From NCBI GenBank assembly GCA_021785795.1, contig JAJYEK010000014.1, positions 1 through 51,431 on the forward strand: 51,431 nucleotides of DNA, read 5' to 3'. Source of the DNA: Pseudomonadota bacterium (GTDB lineage: Bacteria > Pseudomonadota > Gammaproteobacteria > Acidiferrobacterales > UBA6901). Under the pieces are notes generated by a model. The model was given only the letters and a program-made list of their open reading frames with translations, did not search any database and was not told where the DNA came from. Position 1 is the first letter of the stretch. Every line of letters starts with the position of its first letter. Made by a program: the position numbers and the translations under genes. Below, piece after piece: positions 15,711-24,307 of the stretch.

Positions 15711-16907
15711 ATGTCCGGTCCGATGGAAGCCATCAGCGCATGCCGGATCCCCCCGACGCGTCCGGCGGTCTTCATCGGGGCGGACCGCTACCGGCGCCAC
15801 AGTTACGGCGCCAACCATCCTCTGTCGATTCCGCGGGTGTCGCTCACCTTCGATCTGATCAACGCCTACGGCGCCCTGCTCCCGCAGGAGTACCGCGTCG
15901 GCCGGGCCGCCTCTGAAGCCGAGCTGTGCGGCTTCCATACGCCCGCCTACATACAGGCACTCCGGTGTTGCGAGGCCCAGGGAGGAGTCAGCGACGCATA
16001 TCGCCAGCGCCACAACATCGGCAACCTCGAAAACCCCTGGTTTCCCGGATTCTTCAGCACTCCGGCGCTGGCGACAGGGTCGAGCGTGCAGGGTGCCGAA
16101 GAAGTGCTGGGCGGACGCAACGCCTTCAGTCCGGCCGGGGGCATGCACCATGCGCGGCCGGACCGGGCCCAGGGATTTTGCTATTTCAACGACGCCGTGC
16201 TGGCGGTTCAGCGTCTGCGGCAGGCCGGTCTGCGGGTGCTCTATGTCGATATTGATGCCCACCATGGCGACGGGGTCGAAGAGGCTTTTTCGGGCGATCC
16301 GGAGGTGTTCACCTTCTCGCTGCACATGGATACCCGGTATGCCTATCCGTTCCGGGGGGGTGCGGTCACCGACTTGGGGATGCCGGCGGGCGCGGGCACC
16401 TGCCTCAACTTGCCGCTGCCGCGCGCAACCAATGACAGCGAGTACGCACTGGTGTTCGAGACCCTGTGGCCGGCGGTGCTGGCCGTGTTCCGGCCGGGGG
16501 CCGTGGTGCTCCAGGCCGGCACCGACGTGCTGCAGGGCGACCCGCTCGGCAAGCTGCACATTTCGACGCAGCAGTTTCTGGCGGTAGTGGCGAGGATCGT
16601 GCAGGACAGCCCGCGCCTGCTGGTGATCGGCGGCGGCGGGTATCACCCGCTGTTGCTGGCCCGTTGCTGGACCGGGGTGTGGGCACTGCTGTCCGGACGT
16701 GCGCTGCCGGCGGCGGTGCCCGAAGCCGGTCAGGCGCTGCTGCGCGGGGCTGGCTGGGAGGAGGATGATGACGACGAGGATGGCGACCGGCGCGACACCC
16801 TGATCCGCTCGCGCCTCGATGCCGGCTGCCGGGGACCGGTACGTCCCGACATCCTGGCGCTCCTCGATCAGGTCCGGCAGCGCCATCCCCTCATGGCGGA
16901 TCTGTGA
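15711..16907 (+). CDS. Histone-deacetylase-family amidohydrolase (AcuC/acetylpolyamine hydrolase-like)
   Basis: 398-aa arginase-fold hydrolase. It has the active-site His pair in GGMHHA (about 143-146), the metal-ligand motif DIDAHHGDGV (about 181-190), the third ligand region GTDVLQGDPLG (about 267) and the GGGGYH tyrosine loop (about 307). Bacterial members remove acetyl groups from small amines or proteins. The linker GWEEDDDDEDGD near residue 350 is an unusual acidic run before the C-terminal tail. The stop overlaps the GTG start of an aldo/keto reductase (GTGA), so the pair is coupled. The natural substrate cannot be told. Confidence 0.88.
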   Translation: MSGPMEAISACRIPPTRPAVFIGADRYRRHSYGANHPLSIPRVSLTFDLINAYGALLPQEYRVGRAASEAELCGFHTPAYIQALRCCEAQGGVSDAYRQRHNIGNLENPWFPGFFSTPALATGSSVQGAEEVLGGRNAFSPAGGMHHARPDRAQGFCYFNDAVLAVQRLRQAGLRVLYVDIDAHHGDGVEEAFSGDPEVFTFSLHMDTRYAYPFRGGAVTDLGMPAGAGTCLNLPLPRATNDSEYALVFETLWPAVLAVFRPGAVVLQAGTDVLQGDPLGKLHISTQQFLAVVARIVQDSPRLLVIGGGGYHPLLLARCWTGVWALLSGRALPAAVPEAGQALLRGAGWEEDDDDEDGDRRDTLIRSRLDAGCRGPVRPDILALLDQVRQRHPLMADL

Positions 16908-18070
16908 GCACCGGAGCGCTGCGCACGGATGAGCCGGTGGCGGGCTTCGCCACGGCCGCCATGACGCGGGCCTACGCCCGCAGCCGCGGTGCCCGGTGCG
17001 CGCCCGGCCATTACAGCGATTTTTCGAACGGACTGCAGCTGAGTTCCATCGGCATCGGTACGTTTCCCGGCGAGGCATCCGATTCGGTGGACCGGCATAT
17101 CGCCGCCATCGTCACGCGCGGCGTGCAAAACGGGATCAATGTGATCGATACCGCGACCCATTACCGCTATGGCCGTTCCCCGCAGGCGGTCGGTGCCGGC
17201 TTGCGCACGGCGTTCCGGGCGGGGGTCGAACGAGACAGCCTGTTTCTGGTTTCGAAGGGCGGGTTTCTCCTGTTTCCGGAAGGACCACCGGCCGATCTGT
17301 CTGCATGGTTCCAGCGTGAGGTGGCCGCCCGGGGACTGGGGGCGTACACCGATCTGGCAGCGGGCGTGCACCTGCTGTCGCCGGCTTACATCCGGTATCA
17401 GATCGATCTGAGCTGCGCCTGGCTCGGCGTGCGCATGCTGGACGCCTTCCTCGTCGACCAGCCTGAAGTGCATATTGCGCAGGTCGGCAAGCCGCAGATG
17501 CTGGACCGGCTGGAAGCGGTGTTTGCAGCGCTCGAGGAGGCGGTGCGGGAGGGGAAGATCCGGTACTACGGCATATCCAGCTTCCACGCCTTGCGAGCCC
17601 ACACGGACGATGCTGCGTTCCTGTCGCTGACCTCACTGCTCGGGCTGGCACAGAAGGCCGCCGCCAGCGCGTATGCCGACGAGCGCGCGCCGCACCATTT
17701 CGCGCTGGTCCAGATGCCGTTCAACCAGGTCATGCCCGAGGGGTTCACGCGCTTCAATCAGGTTACGGGACAGGGCAACGAGGCTTCCACCCTGCAGGCG
17801 GCGATGCAGCTGAAGATCTACGTCATGGCGAGCCACACCCTGTTGAAGGGCCACCTCGGGACGCAGTCGATCGAAGGAGTGCAGCAGGCCATGCCGGAGA
17901 TCCGCGGGGCAGCGGCGCGCGCGATCCAGTTCAACCGTTCCACCCCTGGCCTCGGCACCACGCTGGTCGGTGTGAGCACGCCGGCGCACCTGGACGACCT
18001 TCTGGCCGTATCGCACATCCCGCCGATGGAGCGCGCCCGCTACCTTGCCCTGTACGAGCAGGCCCGCTGA
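16904..18070 (+). CDS. Aldo/keto reductase family protein
   Basis: 388-aa TIM-barrel oxidoreductase of the AKR type: SSIGIGTFPG near the start, NVIDTATHYRYGRS with the catalytic Asp and Tyr (about 83-92), FLVSKGG with the active-site Lys, YYGISSFHALR and a C-terminal GTTLVGVSTPAHLDD. The catalytic His after DAFLVDQPEVH is shifted compared with standard AKRs. It is longer than the usual 280-330 aa because of insertions in the middle. GTG start at 16904, overlapping the deacetylase stop. Reaction presumed NAD(P)H-dependent carbonyl reduction; substrate unknown. Confidence 0.85.
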   Translation: MSTGALRTDEPVAGFATAAMTRAYARSRGARCAPGHYSDFSNGLQLSSIGIGTFPGEASDSVDRHIAAIVTRGVQNGINVIDTATHYRYGRSPQAVGAGLRTAFRAGVERDSLFLVSKGGFLLFPEGPPADLSAWFQREVAARGLGAYTDLAAGVHLLSPAYIRYQIDLSCAWLGVRMLDAFLVDQPEVHIAQVGKPQMLDRLEAVFAALEEAVREGKIRYYGISSFHALRAHTDDAAFLSLTSLLGLAQKAAASAYADERAPHHFALVQMPFNQVMPEGFTRFNQVTGQGNEASTLQAAMQLKIYVMASHTLLKGHLGTQSIEGVQQAMPEIRGAAARAIQFNRSTPGLGTTLVGVSTPAHLDDLLAVSHIPPMERARYLALYEQAR

Positions 18071-18125
18071 ACCCGGCGGAGACGCCCGATTGCAGGGCGG
18101 ACGGCGTCGGCTACACTAGACTGGT

Positions 18126-19295
18126 ATGAATGATCCCAACAGCACAAGCAGCCCGGAGGCCGTTTCGGAAGCGGATGCGGCACCGCCGCCCGCCACCGGA
18201 ATCCCGGTCGCCACGACCGACCCGCTGAAGCTGCTCAGCCAGATCCTGGTCCTGGCGGTGCGGCACAAGGCGTCCGATATTCATCTGCGCACCCGCAATC
18301 ACCCCATCATGCGCATCGACGGCATCCTGCGTGCGGTGCGCGAGTTTCCGCCGCTGGCGCCGGATGCGATGGAGCGTCTGGCGCGCACGATGATGTCGGC
18401 GCGTCTTGCCGCGCAGTTCGAGCGGGATCACCAGGTGGACCTGTCGATCGGCTTCAAGGACATCGGGCGCGTGCGCGCCAACGTATTTTATCAGCGCGGC
18501 TCGATCGGCATGGTGCTGCGCGTGATCAGCACGAGCATTCCGACCCTGGCGGACCTGCGCATACCCGATCTGGTGGCCCGGTTCTCGCGGCTCGCGCGCG
18601 GGCTGGTGCTGATCACCGGTTCCACCGGATCCGGCAAGTCGACCACGCTGGCGTCGCTCGTCAACGAGATCAATACCAGCCAGACCACCCACATCATCAC
18701 CATCGAGGATCCGATCGAGTTCCTGTTCTCGGAGAAGCGCTCGATCATCACCCAGCGCGAGCTCGGGATCGATACCAACAGTTTCGCCGATGCGATGAAG
18801 GCGTCCCTGCGCGAGGATCCCGACGTGATCCTGCTGGGCGAGATGCGCGATCCCGAAACCATTGAGACCGCCCTGACCGCCGCCGAGACCGGCCACCTGG
18901 TGCTCTCGACCGTGCACTCGCCGGCAGCCGCCGAAACCGTGTCGCGGATCATTTCGGCCTTTCCGCCCGAAACTCAGCAGACCATGCGCGCCAAGCTCGC
19001 CCAGAATCTCATGGCCGTGGTCAGCCAGCGCCTGCTGCCGCGCAAGGGTGGTCAAGGCCGCATCGTCGCCTGCGAGGTCATGACGGTATCCGCGCTGGTG
19101 CGCGAATACATTCTCGAACCCCTCAAGATCAAGGAAATCGGCGATCTCATCAAGAAGGGCACCGCGGCCGAAGGGATGCTGGCGTTTGACCAGAGCCTGC
19201 TGCAGCTGTGCCGCAGCGGCGAGATCGAAGTCGAGACGGCGCTGCAGTACGCGAGCAGCCCGACCGACCTCAGACTGAAGCTCGAGGGTTTCTGA
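18126..19295 (+). CDS. PilT/PilU-family type IV pilus retraction ATPase
   Basis: 389-aa hexameric secretion-type ATPase. N-terminal 35 residues are Pro/Ala/Thr-rich, then the PAS-like N-domain (ASDIHLRT, about 51). The motor has Walker A GSTGSGKST (about 166), the Asp box (IEDPIEF), Walker B with DVILLGEMRDPET (about 235) and the His box ETGHLVLSTVHS (about 258). Its C-terminus (GMLAFDQSLLQL to DLRLKLEGF) resembles PilU more than PilT, while GEMRD is PilT-like, so the paralogue is left open. Its role would be to power pilus retraction and twitching. It stands alone with no other pilus genes nearby. Confidence 0.9.
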   Translation: MNDPNSTSSPEAVSEADAAPPPATGIPVATTDPLKLLSQILVLAVRHKASDIHLRTRNHPIMRIDGILRAVREFPPLAPDAMERLARTMMSARLAAQFERDHQVDLSIGFKDIGRVRANVFYQRGSIGMVLRVISTSIPTLADLRIPDLVARFSRLARGLVLITGSTGSGKSTTLASLVNEINTSQTTHIITIEDPIEFLFSEKRSIITQRELGIDTNSFADAMKASLREDPDVILLGEMRDPETIETALTAAETGHLVLSTVHSPAAAETVSRIISAFPPETQQTMRAKLAQNLMAVVSQRLLPRKGGQGRIVACEVMTVSALVREYILEPLKIKEIGDLIKKGTAAEGMLAFDQSLLQLCRSGEIEVETALQYASSPTDLRLKLEGF

Positions 19296-19967
19296 TCTTC
19301 GATAGGGTGGACAAACCAGTATCCCGGCTGGGTTGCGGCACCCGGGGCGGCCGGCGGCCGGAGACCGGCGAGGCCGCCGGTTGCGGCGACAGATCAGTCT
19401 GGTGGTGATATCCGGTTTGCTGCTGCAGCCGCGGTGGTAGCTGCGTGCAGTTCCACGCTGATGCCGGCGGGTCCGCATGCGCGGTTATTCAGGACAGCCG
19501 TTGCCTCACCGATCTACGATCCGAACGGCAGCCGCCTAATTTAAAGGCTCGTCCGTGAAATTCGTGGACGAGTTTCGGTTCCGGTAGCTTCCCCAATGCA
19601 TGGAATAAGGCCATCTCCAGGATCTCTGGAGATCGTAATCCATCGCTGCGCGCCAGGGAAAGCGAAGTGAGGGCGCGTAGTCCGTATATGGTCTCCTCCC
19701 GGTTTGCAAGGCCTTGTGCATTCGTCGACAGGGACAGGATTGCTGCCGTATATCCGGCCTCGGTGTGAAGGGACTTGCCCTTCCGGCCACGATGCAATGC
19801 GCGCGTATCGTCCTGGTCGCGGGATCGGCCTTGAACAGCCTTCGGACTACGCAGGATTTCGAAACGCCGGCCTGACCTGTTTGTCATCTCTTTCACAAAG
19901 CCTTCGCAATCGTCGGTAAGTTGAACGCGTTATAGTCCGGAATCGGTGTGGTTGACGCCCCCATCCA
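19296..19967. other. Degenerate accessory stretch
   Basis: No confident gene. A minus-strand frame at 19550-19896 gives a protein-like string (LANREETIYGLRALTSLSL, then LPEPKLVHEFHGR) ending at an in-frame stop, which may be the tail of a broken mobile-element or host gene, but I do not recognise it. The stretch adjoins IS110 debris, so it is probably part of the same insertion scar. Confidence 0.4.
19351..19380 (+). terminator. GC hairpin downstream of pilT/pilU
   Basis: CCGGCGGCC (19351-19359) is perfectly complementary to GGCCGCCGG (19372-19380) with a 12-base loop, 56 bases past the stop. No U-run follows. A role in ending the pilT/pilU transcript is plausible. Confidence 0.4.
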
Positions 19968-20440
19968 TCATGCTGGTCGATAGACGCTCCCTTGATTGAG
20001 CACCGCCCAGCCGACGCGCGTGAGCGTGTTGGCGAACGCCACGGTCGCCTTGTTCCTGGCCCACGGGTTTCCCGCAGCCGATTGGCCCAGCGGCTCAAGG
20101 GGTCGTTCTTGCGCTTGGCCGCCACCACCACGGAGCGTGCCCCGTGCACGAGCAGGCTCCTGAGATAGCGGTCGCCGCGCTTGGTGATGCCGAGCAGCAC
20201 ATTCTTGCCACCGCTCGAGTGTTGGCGACCTGAAGTTCTTCGGTCAACGTCCCGACATGCGCATCGAGTGGCATGAGATGGTTGTGCTCCTGCACGAGCA
20301 GGCGGCGCAGCCACTCGCTCAGACCGTTTCCCTGATCCTCGATGAGTGCCGGCAGGGTCCGACGAAGCGTGTTCACGCTCTTTGCTACCACCACCCCATA
20401 TTCCCCAATCAGCCCCCGCAGGCGGTTGTTTGGAGATACG
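19968..20440 (-). pseudogene. IS110/IS1111-family transposase remnant
   Basis: Read on the minus strand, homology begins at about 20440 with NRLRGLIGEYGVVVAKSV and continues through TLRRTLPALIEDQGNGLSEW and LTEELQ. It then jumps after a deletion to RQHSSGGKNVLLGITKRGDR and YLRSLLVHGARSVV, and ends in a third frame with NTLTRVGWAVLNQGSVY and a stop at 19968. These are classic Transposase_20-side segments of IS110-family enzymes. The DEDD N-terminal catalytic domain is gone and at least two frame changes are present, so the enzyme is dead. Confidence 0.8.
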
Positions 20441-20472
20441 GCCTTTGGCCCTGAACCAGTTCAAATAGTGTA

Positions 20473-20730
20473 GTGAGCTCCATGGATGGCCCTGAGACCT
20501 CCTCTTTGCGCTGTCAACCGCGCTCGCCATACGCCTCTTCGCCTGCGGCTGTGATGCTTGAGACCTGTGAGAAATCCCGAAAGCTTCCCGCCCGTACTCT
20601 GATCTTAAGGCACATCGATGGAGCGGGTGGACCCCTGTGGCGCTATGCGCGTAATGAACTCGAACATGCGGTCTACGATGCTGTGTGTCGGCGGTTCTAT
20701 CAGTTCCTGATGGATGCCGGGGCTAAATGA
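20473..20730 (+). CDS. Possible gene fragment upstream of mazEF
   Basis: An 85-codon frame whose second half (RTLILRHIDGAGGPLWRYAR, then HAVYDAVCRRFYQFLMDAG) has good protein composition, while the first half overlaps the IS110 scar and looks random. There is no ribosome binding site at the ATG. It may be the 3' end of a truncated gene rather than a whole one. No family recognised. Confidence 0.25.
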   Translation: MSSMDGPETSSLRCQPRSPYASSPAAVMLETCEKSRKLPARTLILRHIDGAGGPLWRYARNELEHAVYDAVCRRFYQFLMDAGAK

Positions 20731-20770
20731 CTCCCACTCATTCCGCTGAAGAGCCCCTTATCTAGGTTCA

Positions 20771-20808
20771 TTGACTGCGCTACCCCGATGTGTATACTAG
20801 TTGATACA
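20771..20808 (+). promoter_or_regulatory. mazEF promoter with overlapping palindromic operator
   Basis: TTGACT (20771-20776) and TATACT (20793-20798), separated by 16 bases, make a good sigma-70 promoter. The -10 lies inside an inverted repeat, TGTAT (20791-20795) with ATACA (20804-20808) around a CTAG core. Such overlap fits antitoxin autorepression, as known for MazE-type systems; binding itself is inferred. Confidence 0.6.
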
Positions 20809-20828
20809 TAGCTACAGAGGAGTCGGCA

Positions 20829-21083
20829 ATGACGACGGTAGCAAAGCTTACGGTACAGCAATGGGGAAACAGTCTCGCAGTACGTATTCCGGCGGCCGTG
20901 GCGCGCGCTGCCCATTTCACCGTCGGGCAGCCCGTGGAGCTCACTGCCGCTGACGAGGGTGTGCTGGTCAAGCGTGCAGGCATGCCGAAGCTGACGCTCG
21001 CGCAGAAGCTCGCGGCGTTTGACCCCGCCCGTCACGGGGGCGAGGTGATGGTCACCCGCCCGGTCGGTACCGAGGCAATGTGA
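20829..21083 (+). CDS. mazE: MazE-type antitoxin (AbrB fold)
   Basis: 84-aa antitoxin. Residues 1-50 are a SpoVT/AbrB swapped-hairpin DNA-binding domain with KLTVQQWGNSLAVRIPAAVA and VGQPVELTA. The C-terminal part (LAQKLAAFDPARHGG, then a disordered tail) is the usual toxin-neutralising segment. It would bind the toxin and repress its own promoter. AGAGGAG lies six bases before the ATG. The stop shares a base with the mazF start. The locus appears intact amid IS debris, consistent with acquisition on a mobile element. Confidence 0.92.
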   Translation: MTTVAKLTVQQWGNSLAVRIPAAVARAAHFTVGQPVELTAADEGVLVKRAGMPKLTLAQKLAAFDPARHGGEVMVTRPVGTEAM

Positions 21084-21448
21084 TGGCAGCGCGATCGCGA
21101 TGGATTCCTGCGCGCCGTGACATGATCTGGATTGACTGTAATCCGCAGGCTGGTCGCGAGATGAAAGACGTGCATCCGCTGCTGGTGCTGTCTCCGCGCG
21201 AGTTCAATGACCGTACGGGAATCGTCATTGGGCTTCCGATGACGACTGCGTCCTACAACGACACCAATCCGTTTGCTATCCGGTTTGCTGGCCCCAGAGG
21301 CGCGGTCAGCTATATCCTCGCGCATCAGCCAAAGTCCTTCGACTGGCGCGCTCGGGCCGCAAAACGGCACCCTTGGGGACCGGTTTCGGAGCAGGTATTC
21401 GAGCTTGCCTGTGAGACTCTGAATCAGATCATCCAGATTGGGGTATAA
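21083..21448 (+). CDS. mazF: MazF-type mRNA interferase toxin
   Basis: 121-aa PemK/MazF fold: IPARRDMIWIDCNPQAGREM (the loop before the catalytic Arg), HPLLVLSPREFNDRTGIVIGLPMT with the conserved Ser/Arg and Thr, and a C-terminal helix. MazF enzymes cut mRNA at short motifs when MazE is lost. ATG at 21083 overlaps the mazE stop (TGATG); a GTG one codon earlier is possible. The last 25 bases lie antisense to an HTH-encoding fragment on the other strand. Length is complete. Confidence 0.92.
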   Translation: MAARSRWIPARRDMIWIDCNPQAGREMKDVHPLLVLSPREFNDRTGIVIGLPMTTASYNDTNPFAIRFAGPRGAVSYILAHQPKSFDWRARAAKRHPWGPVSEQVFELACETLNQIIQIGV

Positions 21449-21468
21449 GTCAGCCGAATCCGATAACA

Positions 21469-21609
21469 CGCGAGGTCGTAACGTCGCCGCCCGCCCGGGG
21501 TACGTTCGTCGGGAAGCAACTTGCCTGCGCGCTCCCATCGCCGCAGCGTTTGTGCCGCGACGCCCAGGAATTCGGTGGCTTCGTGGATACTGACCATTCT
21601 GCGAGACAT
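21469..21609 (-). pseudogene. MerR-type HTH fragment (IS607 TnpA N-terminus-like)
   Basis: Encodes MSRRMVSIHEATEFLGVAAQ, then TLRRWERAGKLLPDERTPGG RRRYDLA, the short HTH with RTPGGxRRY that opens IS607-type TnpA recombinases and MerR regulators. Similarity ends near 21469, after which about 14 unrelated codons run to a stop at 21424 inside the end of mazF. No recombinase domain follows, so it is either a truncated IS607 tnpA or an orphan HTH peptide. It differs from the tnpA at 7943, so it is a second element. Confidence 0.6.
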
Positions 21610-21916
21610 GATCAAAATGTACACGAAAGCTCAACAATAAGTGACTAGCATTTCAACTGCTCGAACCCCGGGCGGATGCGTCCCCGCATGCCGGTACAGT
21701 CTGCAGGCCATCAGTATAATGGCCAAATCGAATGGAGATCCCGCCGGCCTGTCCCGGGTGGGCAGGCGCGCACGCTGCCGCGTGCGATCTGCTGCTGCAG
21801 CTTCGGCACCGGGCTTCCCTTCTGACAGGCTGCCAGACCGGGGTCCTGTCCATGCGGACGGCCGATAGGCCTTGTGCCATCTGCCGCCATCGTGCCTATT
21901 CAAATGTTGCGAACAG
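21610..21916. other. Intergenic, nothing recognised
   Basis: Between the HTH fragment and the TM2 gene. Frames here are short and Arg/Ala/Pro-rich. No clear hairpin, RNA gene or domain. It may mark the right edge of the accessory patch, since native-looking genes resume at 21917. Confidence 0.45.
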
Positions 21917-22450
21917 CTATTTCCGCTTGGCGAGTTCGCGCAGTATTCGTTCCTGCTCTGCGAAGGAGGGGATGCGCGCGCTGCCGTGCGCCGCTGCCTT
22001 AGCGCCGGCCGGTCTGTCCTCGTTCCGGGACGCTTCTGATCCGGCTGCCGCCGCAGTGCCACTGTCCTCGTCGGTATAGCGACCGCGGAATCCGGCGGGC
22101 GGCCGGTTGCCCGGACGCAGATATTCGGCGAGGCGGATCTGCTTGTTGAGACGGGTGATGCGGCGCTCGATCCAGACCAGATCGTACAAGGCCCAGAGGA
22201 TCGCCAGCGCCGCCGGCCCCAGCGCCCACCCGCCGGGCAGGCTCAGGTACAGGACGATGGTGACCGCCGTGAGTCCGGCATATCCGAAGGCGCGCGGAAG
22301 ATCATCGAGATAGATCCGATGCGCCCCGAGGGGAAACAGAAACCACAGCAAATACGCAGTCCTCCGACGCTTCAAATGCCGGATCAGGCGCAGGTTCGCG
22401 CTCTGCAGTCCGCCGCCTTCGAGATCCAGCTTTTGCCAGGCAAGGGCCAT
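21917..22450 (-). CDS. TM2 domain membrane protein
   Basis: 177 aa. After a short soluble start, RRRTAYLLWFLFPLGAHRIY then DDLPRAFGYAGLTAVTIVLYL and a following hydrophobic hairpin match the TM2 fold (two membrane helices with a short turn), plus ALGPAALAILWALYDLVWIERR. The C-terminal 70 residues are polar and Ala/Gly/Glu-rich, ending EQERILRELAKRK, a likely cytoplasmic tail. TM2 proteins have no settled function. It is transcribed divergently from the LysR gene. Confidence 0.75.
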   Translation of the reverse strand: MALAWQKLDLEGGGLQSANLRLIRHLKRRRTAYLLWFLFPLGAHRIYLDDLPRAFGYAGLTAVTIVLYLSLPGGWALGPAALAILWALYDLVWIERRITRLNKQIRLAEYLRPGNRPPAGFRGRYTDEDSGTAAAAGSEASRNEDRPAGAKAAAHGSARIPSFAEQERILRELAKRK

Positions 22451-22560
22451 AAATCGACGGTACTAACCGAAAATTATTTGAAATAAACCACGTTTATGCT
22501 GAAATGGCAGGGCCTAATCCAACCGCGCCCTGATGGCGCCCGGTCCTCTGACAAGACGCC

Positions 22561-23487
22561 ATGGCTGATCGCAGACTGCAAGTATTCCACACTGTAGCGC
22601 GTCTCCTGAGTTTTACCAAGGCAGCCGAGACGCTGCATATGACCCAGCCGGCGGTGACCTTCCAGATCCGCCAGCTCGAGGAGCACTTCAATACACGCCT
22701 GTTCGACCGGACCCACAACCGCATCAGCCTCACCGTGGCCGGGGAGCGGGTCTATGAGTATGCCGAACAAATCATCGTGCTGTATGGCGAGATGGACAGC
22801 CGCGTGCGCGAGTTGACCGGCGATGTGAGCGGCATCCTGATCATCGGCGCCAGCACCACCATCGCCGAGTACGTGCTTCCGGGGCTGCTCGGGGAATTCC
22901 AGGAGCGCTATCCCGACGTCAACGTGCGCCTGAGCGTGTCCAATTCGCTCGGAATCGTTCATCTGGTCGAGAACAACTCGGTGGACGTGGGTATCGTCGA
23001 GTCACCGGTGGCAAACAAGAACCTGGCGGTGGAGGTCTGCTGGCACGATGAGCTCGTCTTCATCTGTCCGCCGCACCATCCCCTGGCCAAGAAGACGTCG
23101 ATCGCGGTGGCCGAGCTTGCGGACCTGCCGTTCCTGTGCCGCGAAGAGGGCTCAGGCACGCGCGAAGTCATCGCCGAGTATCTGTTGCAGAACGGAATCC
23201 AGCTGCAGGATCTCAACCTGTGCATGGAATTCGGCAGTCCGGAATCGATCAAGAGCGCGGTCGAGGCCGGCCTCGGCGTGTCGATCGTCTCGCGCGCCAC
23301 CGTGGGCAAGGAGCTCAAGCTGGCAACGCTCGTGGCGCTGCCCCTGCGGCCGCCGCTGGAACGGCCGTTCTCCTTCGTCTACCAGCGCCAGAAATTCCGG
23401 TTGCGGGCGGTGGACGAATTCATGAAGTTTGCCCATGAGCACTGCGAGCGCCGCGTCGCCCAGTCCAAGGACGCCGCGGCAGACTGA
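22561..23487 (+). CDS. LysR-family transcriptional regulator
   Basis: 308 aa. An N-terminal winged HTH (ADRRLQVFHTVARLLSFTKA, TQPAVTFQIRQLEEHFNTRLF, about 1-60) is followed by the periplasmic-binding-like effector domain (SGILIIGASTTIAEYVLPGLL onward, about 90-295). The effector domain is of the CysL/YeiE/CbbR-like kind. The 5' neighbour TM2 gene runs the other way, so a shared regulatory region at 22451-22560 is possible. The next gene, an amidotransferase-like protein, starts 52 bases downstream and may be its co-transcribed partner. Effector unknown. Confidence 0.9.
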   Translation: MADRRLQVFHTVARLLSFTKAAETLHMTQPAVTFQIRQLEEHFNTRLFDRTHNRISLTVAGERVYEYAEQIIVLYGEMDSRVRELTGDVSGILIIGASTTIAEYVLPGLLGEFQERYPDVNVRLSVSNSLGIVHLVENNSVDVGIVESPVANKNLAVEVCWHDELVFICPPHHPLAKKTSIAVAELADLPFLCREEGSGTREVIAEYLLQNGIQLQDLNLCMEFGSPESIKSAVEAGLGVSIVSRATVGKELKLATLVALPLRPPLERPFSFVYQRQKFRLRAVDEFMKFAHEHCERRVAQSKDAAAD

Positions 23488-23538
23488 GGTGCGCAGGTTC
23501 ATGCGGCGGGTGTCCGGAAACGGTAGCGGGGTCTCGTC

Positions 23539-24285
23539 ATGAAGCAGTTCGTCGTCGTACAGCATACCTATTCCGAGTTCCTGGGGACCATCGAGAACCA
23601 GCTGGAGAAGCGGGATATCGGCTTCATCTATTTCCGGCCGTTCGTGGGCCAGGAGCTGCCGGGCAGCGCCGGACAGTTCGACGCGCTGTTCCTGCTGGGC
23701 GGTTCCTATCCGACCGCGGACCGCGAGGCCTGTCCCTGGCTGGACGACGAGCTGCGGCTGGTCGGCAGTTTCCGGCAGGCGCAGCGCCCGGTCGTGGGTT
23801 TCGGCTTCGGTGCCCTGGTGCTGGCCGAGCACGCAGGCGCCCGGATATCGGGCGAGCCGTTTCATACCGCCTACTGGACCACCGGCCATGCGACCGCGGC
23901 CGGCGCCGGCGATGCCCTGGCGGAGGCCGTGGACGGAAGGCGCCTGCTTGTCCTGTACAATGGCAAGGCCGTTTTGCCTGCCGGCCTAGATCCGATCGTC
24001 GTGGACGATGACGGCAACTGGCTGGCAGCGCGACCGCAGAGGGAATGCTACGCCATGCTCTTTCGTCCCGAGATCAAGCCCGGCATGATCGAGGACATGA
24101 TCATGGAGGCGAGACGGCCGGTTCCGGACAATGTCGGCGAGTTGCTGACCGAGGCGCGCCGGGAATGGAAAGGCATGGAGGAGACCAAGGACCGGGTGAT
24201 TGTTGCGCTTGTCCGGGAGCTCGACCTCATGCGGGAACGGCACAAGATGCCCGTATTCCGCCTCAACGTCCCGGACAATTCATGA
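23539..24285 (+). CDS. Class I glutamine-amidotransferase-like protein lacking catalytic residues
   Basis: 248 aa with the GATase-1 fold: a first strand KQFVVVQHTYSEF, DALFLLGGSYPTAD (oxyanion strand), the nucleophile elbow at 86-91 and a late LFRPEIKPGMIE. The elbow reads V-G-F-G-F-G instead of G-x-C-x-G, so the catalytic Cys is Gly89, and the His of the HPE motif is Arg176 while Glu178 stays. It therefore cannot act as a glutaminase by the standard mechanism. The extra C-terminal 60 residues are helical. Role is likely binding or regulatory (inference). Lies between a LysR regulator and a DUF2281-like gene. Confidence 0.78.
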   Translation: MKQFVVVQHTYSEFLGTIENQLEKRDIGFIYFRPFVGQELPGSAGQFDALFLLGGSYPTADREACPWLDDELRLVGSFRQAQRPVVGFGFGALVLAEHAGARISGEPFHTAYWTTGHATAAGAGDALAEAVDGRRLLVLYNGKAVLPAGLDPIVVDDDGNWLAARPQRECYAMLFRPEIKPGMIEDMIMEARRPVPDNVGELLTEARREWKGMEETKDRVIVALVRELDLMRERHKMPVFRLNVPDNS

Positions 24286-24307
24286 ACCACAGGATCGCGC
24301 TGACGGG

